Shown here piece after piece: positions 11,392 through 18,091 of a stretch of DNA of 18,091 bases; the stretch's first letter is position 1; each line of letters starts with the position of its first letter. Source of the DNA: Smittium mucronatum (Eukaryota; Kickxellomycota; Harpellomycetes; Harpellales; Legeriomycetaceae). Under the pieces are notes generated by a model. The model searched no databases. It was given only the letters and a program-made list of their open reading frames with translations, and was not told the DNA's origin. The translations under genes and the position numbers were made by a program. The stretch is from the NCBI GenBank assembly GCA_001953115.1, contig LSSL01002140.1, forward strand, positions 1-18,091, written 5' to 3'.

Positions 11392-12328
11392 AAATTTCGG
11401 GCAAATCACATTTTTATTTTTTAAACTATAATGATTTTTTAATAGAACAATCTTTCGCCCCATCAAAACAATCATATTGGAATTTTGTTCTCACTGAATT
11501 TTGCTTTAAAAAATATTTGTGGAAAATCGCTATTTTTGAAATTTTAAAAATTTATGAAGGTAAGAGTTCTTTTTTTATTTCAACACCCTCAAACTATTAT
11601 GGAAATAGTACAAGTGTAGATAAAAAATCTTGAGTTTGCAAAAAAAATTATACATTTTCGTTTCTACTAGATTATTTTATACCATTAAATTCGAAAATTT
11701 TATTCATAAGAAATCTCGAGTGTCAGAATCATCAATGCTTTTCTTTGGAAAGCACATCTATATATAGTAAATTTCTAATTTTATATCCTAACATCTTTTA
11801 TCATACAAATATTTACACATTCTCACTAAAGTATGAGTGTAAAATTTTAACAGATATTTTTATCAACAGCCTTTTTATTTTTATAGAAATACAGAGCTTA
11901 TATATAGCGCAATAATATTATTTAAAATGTAAAATTTAAATAAAATTTTGCTTTTTTCGATAAGATAAGTCAAAAAATCGATTTTAATACTAGCCATTTA
12001 TTATAATAACCATGTTTAAATTATTTTATATCATATAAAAGTATATACCTGCTCATTTTATTCAATAACAAAAAATTGTAATAAAGAATTCACTATGAAA
12101 TAGGTAAATTATAATAAGATTAAATGTTTTTTTGATAAATTCCATTTTCTTTTAATTTTTTTGATTTTACTGCACTTTATTTTTTTATTAAACTTAAAAT
12201 ATGGTGTTTATTTATTAAAGGAAAAGCGAAATACTTTATATCATACTATATTCAAGCAAATCTCTGTTGATTCAAATATATTTACTAGTATTTGGATTTA
12301 AAATTTTAAAATTAAATAAAAATTTTCA
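11392..12328. other. Internal non-coding part of the MULE
   Basis: About 0.9 kb of AT-rich DNA separates the left inverted repeat from the end of the transposase relic. A 112-codon open stretch on the + strand (11295-11633) begins inside the inverted repeat, has low-complexity AT-driven composition and shows no known motif, so it is not called as a gene. Confidence 0.6.
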
Positions 12329-13990
12329 TTAAACTCTGCTGAGGCTGGCGTTCTTTAATGTTTTTTTTGGTCTTCCTGGTTTTTTTCTTCCCTGTATCAA
12401 AGTAATTTTATCAAGTCTTTTTTTTCCAAATTTCAGAAGAAAAAAGTAATGTGATGACATTTCTTCTTCAAATAATTGAAGCAAGAAAAATAAAAATCGT
12501 TGTACTCATTTATATTTTTGTTTGAAAAAATGAAATAATTGTCTTTAAATACTTCCACCATTGAATCGAGCTTGAAACTAAATGTTATAAGAATATATCC
12601 TTAAAAATATTCAAAGTTATATAATCCACTATTTTTTCAGATACCAAATATATTTGCTTTTGAAAATAATCTGCCAAATAAAAAATCAATAAAACTTCAG
12701 CCTTTTTTCTCAGATAACTCATTATAGTCAATCAAATCGAATTTTGGAATTAAAAACCATGAAGATTCTTCGATTATTTTTTAGTATTATCTATGGATTA
12801 TATTAATGATATTTTATTCCATTAAGTATACTTGTCTTTAATGATTATATTGAACCTTTCTAGTGCATTATTTGTCAAAGGTGAGGATAAATTGAAGCTT
12901 TCATTCCAGTTAGGGTATTTTGAAAAGTAGTTTTCATCAATTTTCACGATTATATCGCTTATCCTAGTTATTTGAGACCATTTAATTTGAACAATTTTTT
13001 CGAAATTTTGAAAATATTTTGTGTGAGGATGAGTTGCATCCTATGAAAATCATATTTGATATCATTTTTGTAGTTTTTTTATCAGTATTAAGATTTTCCT
13101 ATATATTTTTTTTGATACATGATACCAACAATTAGCTCTGTTCGTTGCATAATCAAAAATATTATTGGCCATAGAAATCGCTTCGTCTGAGTCTGTTATT
13201 AAAACCTTTGCATTCCAGCTAAAAACAAATCTATTAAGCCCGTTTTTCAGGACGTTGAAAATCCAACAGTATGACTTATAATCGTCGTTTTTTGTAACGC
13301 CTGTCGCTAAGGGCGTAAATTTTTGATTTATGTTAGTAAATCCGGCGACCATTGTGGGATAACCTCCTTGTAACAATCTATATGTTGAGTCTATATGTAA
13401 ATTTACAGATTTTGAAAATTATTCTATAAGCTTTTTAGATGTCATAATATATCCAAACTTATGAATTTATGATGAATAATCAGCTATATGTGCTCCACCG
13501 AGATTGTGATTTTCTGTAAATTTTTTACAGCATATTTCAAGATTCTCTAACGAGACTAAATAGTTTTTTACGATTTTCTTATGTAATTGTTGATGGTAGT
13601 GTAAAAAAATTTTATACCTGGGCTTCATATCTCTGAACTGAAATAACGCTTTATTGTTTTCGGTTTAGATCCCAATCCATAAAGACTCAATATTTTATCC
13701 TTTTCGAATTTAAATTCTTCATGAATGCAGTTTTCTAAATGATTAGTAGATGCATAGGTGTTGATTTCATTTAAATGGGGTTTTACTATCTTCAGGTAGC
13801 CCAAGCAACCTAAAACAGCACTGTTTTTGCATTTGAAACCCCTATTTTAATACCATTTAAACTTTTGGTATATGAAACTTTCAATCTATCGTTTTTCCGA
13901 TTATACTTGGCATTATCGACTTTTTTCCAGTTTTTCGGCATAAATGATATATTATTTAATTGATCTGTGATGAATTCTGTTATTTAAGAA
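12329..13990 (-). pseudogene. MULE transposase, decayed
   Basis: It would cut and paste the surrounding element by binding its inverted repeats. Reading on the minus strand, the N-terminal third (about 13990-13420) is broken in several frames but retains IMTSKKLIE, the conserved lead-in to the catalytic core in many MULE transposases. The core follows: HIDSTYRLLQGGYPTM (first catalytic Asp at 13391-13389), VLITDSDEAI (second Asp at 13193-13191), the Cys-x2-His of NCWYHVSKK, and TNNALERFNIIIK (Glu at 12860-12858). The acidic triad is spaced about 66 and 111 residues apart, normal for the family. All three residues lie in one frame, interrupted by stops at 13064, 13052 and 13043. Later, in shifted frames, come SCFNYLKKKCHHI, a SWIM-like zinc motif whose first Cys has become Phe, and a basic AT-hook-like tail GRKKPGRPKK ending at the stop codon 12331-12329. 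The longest open piece is 13062-13418. The N-terminal boundary is approximate. Confidence 0.9.
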
Positions 13991-14185
13991 TAAGAGAGAT
14001 GATATCAAAAGTATAATTTTTTTAATAGTGGTTATAGCACTCCATAAAAATTTGTTAGCTTTTTGTTATGTTAATGATAAATACGAGAAAATAAATTTTA
14101 CTGGGCCTTCTTGTTTTTTTTTCTGTATTTATTTAGAAGAAGTTTAAAAAAAGGTATGAATAAGATTTATTTATTTATTTTTTGC

Positions 14186-14428
14186 GGACAAAACTTTTAA
14201 TGTTTATGTAAATTTTACGATTTTTAAGATTAAACAAGTGAAATAAATAAGTGATCCAATTAATTAATTTAAAAACTATCGGGGAAAATGGCTTGGGTTT
14301 AGTTAAGAAGAAGCTTTGATTTAAGCTTAGTTGATGAAAACAGGCTTGGATTTACTTAAAACGTCTTGCGGATTAATAAATCAGGTTTAGTGTGATTATT
14401 AAATCTTCTGAATTAATAAAATGGCTTG
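14186..14428 (-). repeat. Right terminal inverted repeat of the MULE
   Basis: It is the inverted partner of 11145-11391, with similar spacing throughout (243 against 247 bases). Its version of the repeated word is GGCTTG(G/A), at 14290, 14343 and 14423, 53 and 80 bases apart. The transposase N-terminus faces this end, so any transposase promoter should lie within or just inside this repeat. Confidence 0.9.
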
Positions 14429-15382
14429 ATTTGAATATTTAACCATTTCTGGACTCTGAAATCCATTGAATTCATATTTGCAAATTAATCATTTTCTATT
14501 CGATACTGGTAAAGATTAACCCGATTATATAGAAATACGGCTAAAAACTGATTGTATTGACATAAAAATGAGCATTTTTGTACCACCTCCCTCAAAGTAC
14601 TAAGATTAGATGTAGTAGCAAATCCGGTGTTTATTTATATATAAAAGATAATCATAAAATTATGATAATGAATTAACTTTTTTGTGAATTTATAGAAAGC
14701 TTCAGATATTTATTTTTGAACTTCTCAGTTATTCGATCCAGGTACTATTTTTATAACAACATAATGTAGAGATTATTCGTAATGTAGCCAACCTCCGATA
14801 ATAACTGACCATCACTGAATTAAAAATTAATTTAGAATTATCAATATCTGCTGCTGATAATGTGTAATACGGTAATAGACTAATATCGAAAGTCTTGACT
14901 GGTAGCTAGATAACTTTTTCACAAATATGCTTTTAAATGTTAGAATTATATAGCCAACCAAACTTGGAATGCTTATCATATAAATTTCATTGGTTAATCG
15001 TCTATATAAAAAATAATATTGTGTTACTGTGTTGTTGTATTATATTGATGCTGTGATACTATCCATTTTTTTTCCTATTCATCAAAACGATTCTTTATTA
15101 AAGTTCCTTGACACAAATATTTACTTTTTTTAGATGAAAGTACGTATAATTTTCATTGCTCGAATTTTAAATACCCTTTTATTTTCTTAATACAAAAAAT
15201 TCAAGGCCAACCTTGTCATAATTTTCCCTTGCCAATATGTATGAAATTCTTTAATCAAATAATAAATAAAATAAAATACATTTTCTCAAAGTTCATCCAG
15301 AATGGGATGGTTAATTTATATTTTGTGTTTTTTTATATCTTGATATTAAGGATAGGATCAACACTATTTATGGTCAAATTTC
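14429..15382. other. Intergenic region upstream of the secreted-protein gene
   Basis: About 950 bases lie between the transposon end and the TATA box. There is no open reading frame of note. The region is a little richer in GC than the DNA left of the transposon and contains three exact copies of GCCAACC, so it is likely to hold the gene's regulatory DNA. Confidence 0.6.
14787..15212 (+). promoter_or_regulatory. Three GCCAACC motifs (candidate transcription-factor sites)
   Basis: Exact GCCAACC occurs at 14787-14793, 14953-14959 and 15206-15212, all on the + strand. I did not see it elsewhere in the window. A five-GC heptamer is rare in DNA of this composition, so three direct copies within about 430 bases upstream of one gene suggest a binding site. 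No factor can be named. Confidence 0.4.
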
Positions 15383-15390
15383 TATATAAA
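15383..15390 (+). promoter_or_regulatory. TATA box
   Basis: TATATAAA lies about 96 bases before the ATG of the secreted-protein gene and is followed by the pyrimidine-rich tract. Similar AT words occur elsewhere in this AT-rich DNA, so support comes from the position rather than the word alone. Confidence 0.55.
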
Positions 15391-15423
15391 TCCTAACCCC
15401 ACTTTAACCAAATTAAAAACAGA

Positions 15424-15452
15424 TATCTCTCTTTCTCTCCTCATACATTTCA
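15424..15452 (+). promoter_or_regulatory. CT-rich tract, probable transcription start region
   Basis: A pyrimidine tract (TCTCTCTTTCTCTCCTC and following bases) lies between the TATA box and the ATG. CT-rich tracts mark transcription start regions in many fungal genes, so initiation within or just after it, giving a short 5' leader, is inferred. Confidence 0.5.
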
Positions 15453-15485
15453 TCTGTTTTGTGTGTCTAATATTTTATTAAAGTT

Positions 15486-17123
15486 ATGTTTTTTTCTGGT
15501 ATCAATAAAGTGATAGTTTCTCTAGCATCAATATGCATCTCCACTACATTTGCACAATCGGGAACAGATTGCGTTTTTTACCATAGTGGTGTCGGTGAAC
15601 AATACAACTCTACTAGTTCAACAATTGTTTATGGAAATGGCGCACCAATAGAAGTTCCTTGTTTAGGCACCTCTTTCAAACTGGATTTTTATATTGATGA
15701 TACAGTAAACGCCCTCTTCTCCATATCACCAAGCAAGGATCCAAATTCGTCCCTAGCTATAGTTGGAAGAGCTGGTGGAAAATCGGGTGACTGGCAATTC
15801 TCTTCCTCTCTCGACTCCCCCATCTCAATCCCAAATTCTTCATCTGGATCTGCACTTGTTTCTGTATCATTTGAATCAAACGGTGTCCAACTTCTCAGAA
15901 ATGGAGAAATAATAGCTACTGTTGCTTCTCAAGATCTTAGGCTATCCAGTTTTAACCTTTCTGATGGCTATTATATTTTCTTTTCGTCTGAATCGCCAGG
16001 AATCACTGTTTCAAGTTTTAAAATTAGTTGTTTTGGTGGAAATGGTTGTCCCGATTACCTTCCATCTATTGATCAACCTGAAGTGTCTCTAGATAGTACC
16101 AATTCTCCTGATGTCGCATCTAATAGCAACTTTAAATCAAATGGTGAAGTTACAACTGTTGATTGCTCAGAAACTTCCTCTATAGATCCTTTCTATATTG
16201 ACTCGAGACATAAACCTAGAAATTATAATTTAGACGCACCACTTTTGATTCCTTGTTCCTCTAGTTCTTTTAGTGCTAGTTTTCAGGTAAACTCGGATTC
16301 TGACATTGGTATTGCTTTTACTGATGATGGAGGTCTCTACAACGGAAACAAATCTTTCGAGGCGCAAATAGGTCTCTTTTCTGGTATTAGCTACGCTAGG
16401 CTTGGTTTTTATACCAATAAGAGATCTGAAAAAAGGCAGGTTTCCAAAAGATATGTTGCCAGCTCAATAGGTATAACATTCTTCAACTCTGAGCTCAAAA
16501 TTTTCCGTGATGGGGCTATTGTAATTAAGTACTTGCTTAAGGACTTTGACATATCTAAAATATTTATTTCTCCAAATTCTGGTATTCTATATGTCTATGG
16601 TGGTTCCATAACTTGCTCATCAGCCGATTTCTGCAGGGTGAATCCCCCAATTCCATGCAGTGTCGTTCGCCTTCTCCCGGATCAAACATATGTTTCTACA
16701 ACAGCAAAAGTTTACAACTCTACTAACAGTTTCAATTATGGCTGCCATGGCACCGATTTTAGCTTCTCTGCTGATGTCACTGCTACTTCAGATCTTTATG
16801 TATTCATCGCGACCGCAGGTGGTTTCAGCGATGTCTTTTCTGAAATCAGATATGGTATCCAATCTGGAGTTAATGTTGTGAATTATGTCTCCAATTTCAT
16901 CTCCGCTTCCAGTCTCAATGCCCAAACAGGGCCAGCTAAGTCCGTATCCATTGGATTTAGATATGTAGGAGGTACTCTTTCAATGACTATCAATGGTTCT
17001 CAAGTAGGCTCCAGAGTGTTTGGAAATTGGGCTCCTATTAGGTTTAATGTCAGTCCACTTAATGGTTATGCTATCTTGACCAACCGTCAATTTACTTGCC
17101 TTAACCAGATTCAGGGATGTTAA
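15486..17123 (+). CDS. Secreted protein with three tandem four-cysteine modules, function unknown
   Basis: A 545-residue single-exon protein, the only intact gene here. Residues 1-23 form a signal peptide with probable cleavage after TTFA, so the product should be exported. No membrane segment or C-terminal anchor is seen. The rest is three diverged modules with cysteines at 29/59/182/188, 227/257/377/383 and 391/420/538/545. Spacing is therefore nearly constant (about 30, about 120, then 6-7), predicting two disulfides per module. Each module looks all-beta. The motif around DIGIAFTDDGG and FEAQIG (module 2) and DLYVFIATAGG and SEIRYGIQSG (module 3) recalls Methyltransf_FA-type domains, but this is unproven. 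There are eight N-glycosylation sequons (41, 87, 117, 157, 288, 411, 503, 521). A Ser/Asn/Asp-rich linker joins modules 1 and 2. Lys-Arg pairs at 312, 316 and 321 could be Kex2-type cleavage sites. The ATG is the first in frame, has G at -3 and directly precedes the signal peptide. A wall or adhesion role is possible. Confidence 0.93.
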   Translation: MFFSGINKVIVSLASICISTTFAQSGTDCVFYHSGVGEQYNSTSSTIVYGNGAPIEVPCLGTSFKLDFYIDDTVNALFSISPSKDPNSSLAIVGRAGGKSGDWQFSSSLDSPISIPNSSSGSALVSVSFESNGVQLLRNGEIIATVASQDLRLSSFNLSDGYYIFFSSESPGITVSSFKISCFGGNGCPDYLPSIDQPEVSLDSTNSPDVASNSNFKSNGEVTTVDCSETSSIDPFYIDSRHKPRNYNLDAPLLIPCSSSSFSASFQVNSDSDIGIAFTDDGGLYNGNKSFEAQIGLFSGISYARLGFYTNKRSEKRQVSKRYVASSIGITFFNSELKIFRDGAIVIKYLLKDFDISKIFISPNSGILYVYGGSITCSSADFCRVNPPIPCSVVRLLPDQTYVSTTAKVYNSTNSFNYGCHGTDFSFSADVTATSDLYVFIATAGGFSDVFSEIRYGIQSGVNVVNYVSNFISASSLNAQTGPAKSVSIGFRYVGGTLSMTINGSQVGSRVFGNWAPIRFNVSPLNGYAILTNRQFTCLNQIQGC

Positions 17124-17127
17124 TAAA
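17122..17127 (+). terminator. AATAAA polyadenylation signal overlapping the stop codon
   Basis: AATAAA overlaps the TAA stop codon (17121-17123) by two bases and is followed by a T-rich stretch from 17136. If used, the 3' untranslated region would be only a few tens of bases. AATAAA is common by chance in such AT-rich DNA, and other AT-rich signals follow near 17265. Confidence 0.45.
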
Positions 17128-17524
17128 TATCTATGTTTTTTTTAATTTTTTTGAAACATATTATGAGAATTCCTTTCTGCCTCCATTTTCATAACCCCAT
17201 CTTCCCGATTTTATATTCAAAACATTGATCAATTACTAATTATGTGATATTTTTAGGATATTCTATTAAAACATATTAATATCTTCTTTATTAACTCCCT
17301 CTTCCTTCTGGAAAACGGGATAATGTGGAAAATAACCTCAATCGCTGAAAAGTATGTCTTTTTATGAAATAATTAGATTTAAAAATTACTTTTTACAATG
17401 ATACCATTCCCTAAGAAAAAAAAATTAAAAAGTCTCTTATACTTACCTAGTATGTATTGATAGCTTCATAAAATTAATATATTTTAATTAGAAATTAAAG
17501 ATTTAAAGCATCATCATCTAATCA
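17128..17524. other. Intergenic region downstream of the secreted-protein gene
   Basis: About 400 bases of AT-rich DNA between the gene and the second LINE fragment. No open reading frame, repeat or RNA gene is recognised. Confidence 0.65.
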
Positions 17525-17815
17525 TCGAAATGAGACAATCGACCGGTTCATAACTGCATCGACCTGCTCGACATCAAAAACAAACTTTCTAATTTCAACG
17601 AATCCCGATTTGGGATAATTTGAAAACTTCTCAGTAGAAGGAGGGGGGAGTGGTCTAAACATACTTTGATTGAGTTACAAGATAAAATGACTGATATTAA
17701 AAAAGTGCTAGAGAAGCATAATTTCTGGTTGGTATAAGCGTGTCCAGAACACTTATGCTTCAGAGTTTAAGTGATTTACTAGCCCCCTTGAACAATTTTT
17801 ACTAGATATATAATT
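17525..17815 (+). mobile_element. Second LINE fragment, 5'-truncated 3' end
   Basis: This piece aligns with about 1185-1450 of the first LINE, in the same orientation. Shared blocks include AATTTCAACGAATCCCG (AATTTCAATGAATCCCG in the first copy), GGTCTAAACA and CAGAGTTTAAGTGATT. It begins inside the last part of the polyprotein, as usual for incomplete reverse transcription. One frame (17582-17737) encodes the C-terminus from NKLSNFNESR to HNFWLV and a stop, with one internal TGA at 17621. Where the first copy has an 11-G run, this copy has a mixed A/G tract that keeps the frame open, so it shows the original reading of the C-terminal tail. No target duplication was identified. Confidence 0.9.
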
Positions 17816-17828
17816 TTTAAAGTGGCTG

Positions 17829-17960
17829 ATGAGCGATTCCAGAGGAGGTCTATCTAGAAACAGGAGGAACCGATCGTTTAGCACAGCTGAGACATGCTCT
17901 AGTGCACAAGTCCAGCGTTCGACAGTCAGAAGGATCTCAGCATCTAACAGCTGTTTGTAG
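17829..17960 (+). other. Short Ser/Arg-rich open frame in a GC-richer patch
   Basis: An ATG opens a 43-codon frame starting MSDSRGGLSRNRRNRSFSTA, strongly basic and serine-rich. It stops with TAG at 17958-17960, and the frame stays readable for another 13 codons beyond. The surrounding 17820-18000 is far richer in GC than ordinary intergenic DNA here, as are the LINE and the secreted-protein gene. It could be the 5' part of another element (for example a LINE first ORF in a head-to-tail arrangement), a first exon, or a relic. The protein is not recognised, and the window ends before this can be settled. Confidence 0.3.
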
Positions 17961-18091
17961 GAAAGCCATGTCGATCAATCCCACGTTTGGGTAGGAGCCT
18001 AGTTTTATTAATCCTGTTAGAATTAGGCTCTGAATAGGAGCTCAGTAGATTCAATAAGCTATTGTTCATTGACAAAGAGCTTAATTCTTGA
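17961..18091. other. Window-end segment, unassigned
   Basis: It continues the GC-richer patch and then becomes AT-rich. It holds a short inverted repeat, GAGCCTA and TAGGCTC, around 17996-18032, with a loop of about 22 bases. No coding frame is supportable. Confidence 0.4.

Larger units (their letters stand above)
11145..14428 (-). mobile_element. Mutator-like (MULE) DNA transposon with long terminal inverted repeats
   Basis: The element is about 3.3 kb. It is bounded by terminal inverted repeats of roughly 245 bp, starting CAAACC on the left and CAAGCC on the inverted right. A decayed MULE-type transposase lies between them on the minus strand. Long terminal repeats plus a DDE transposase with a SWIM-like zinc motif are the hallmarks of the Mutator superfamily. 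Mutator insertions normally leave an 8-11 bp target duplication. The bases just outside the two ends match only partly (about 6 of 9), so the duplication is eroded or the exact end is off by a few bases. The broken transposase means that the copy cannot move by itself. Confidence 0.9.

Noticed and set aside
11295..11633. 112-codon open frame, + strand, starting in the MULE left inverted repeat
   Set aside because: Could be an accessory transposon gene, but half lies outside the repeat in low-complexity DNA and no domain is visible.
16660..16881. 73-codon open frame, + strand
   Set aside because: Alternative frame inside the intact secreted-protein gene.
1..18091. tRNA, rRNA and CRISPR-like arrays
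   Set aside because: No T-loop GTTCGA-type context with a cloverleaf, no conserved rRNA block and no regularly spaced identical repeats were seen on either strand.

Overview
The window is very AT-rich eukaryotic DNA. It holds one intact protein gene set among decayed transposable elements and long non-coding stretches. The gene has no introns, its product has a signal peptide, and it lies behind a TATA box and a pyrimidine tract. The elements are a LINE with a zf-RVT-type zinc motif and a Mutator-like (MULE) DNA transposon. This suggests a gene-poor part of a compact-gene, AT-rich eukaryote. My best guess is an early-diverging fungus, such as an insect-gut Harpellales-type fungus, or a relative. 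That assignment is inference: no rRNA or housekeeping gene is present to anchor it.

Layout: 1-1531 is the 3' part of a LINE on the + strand. It runs from reverse transcriptase motif B through the FADD catalytic motif to a C-terminal zinc motif and the 3' tail. One reading frame stays open in phase for about 1.3 kb but carries seven internal stops and an 11-G frameshift. 1532-11144 is AT-rich DNA without a supportable gene; it contains a 39-bp inverted relic of the same LINE 3' end (7478-7516) and a perfect 13-bp hairpin (8841-8873). 11145-14428 is a MULE transposon, about 3.3 kb, bounded by terminal inverted repeats of about 245 bp, with a decayed transposase on the minus strand. 14429-15485 is the upstream region of the only intact gene, with three GCCAACC motifs, a TATA box and a CT-rich tract. 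15486-17123 encodes a 545-residue secreted protein made of three copies of a four-cysteine module. 17525-17815 is a second, 5'-truncated LINE 3' end in the same orientation as the first. 17816-18091 is a richer-GC patch with a short Ser/Arg-rich reading frame running towards the window edge.

The genes do not form a pathway. The LINE copies and the MULE are independent parasites, now inactive by sequence. The secreted protein is the one candidate for an undescribed function. Its three modules share near-identical cysteine spacing (about 30, 120 and 6 residues), and the middle module carries three Lys-Arg sites within 11 residues. The fold resembles a secreted beta-sandwich domain, possibly like the farnesoic-acid-methyltransferase-type (Methyltransf_FA) domain, but this rests on pattern reading alone.
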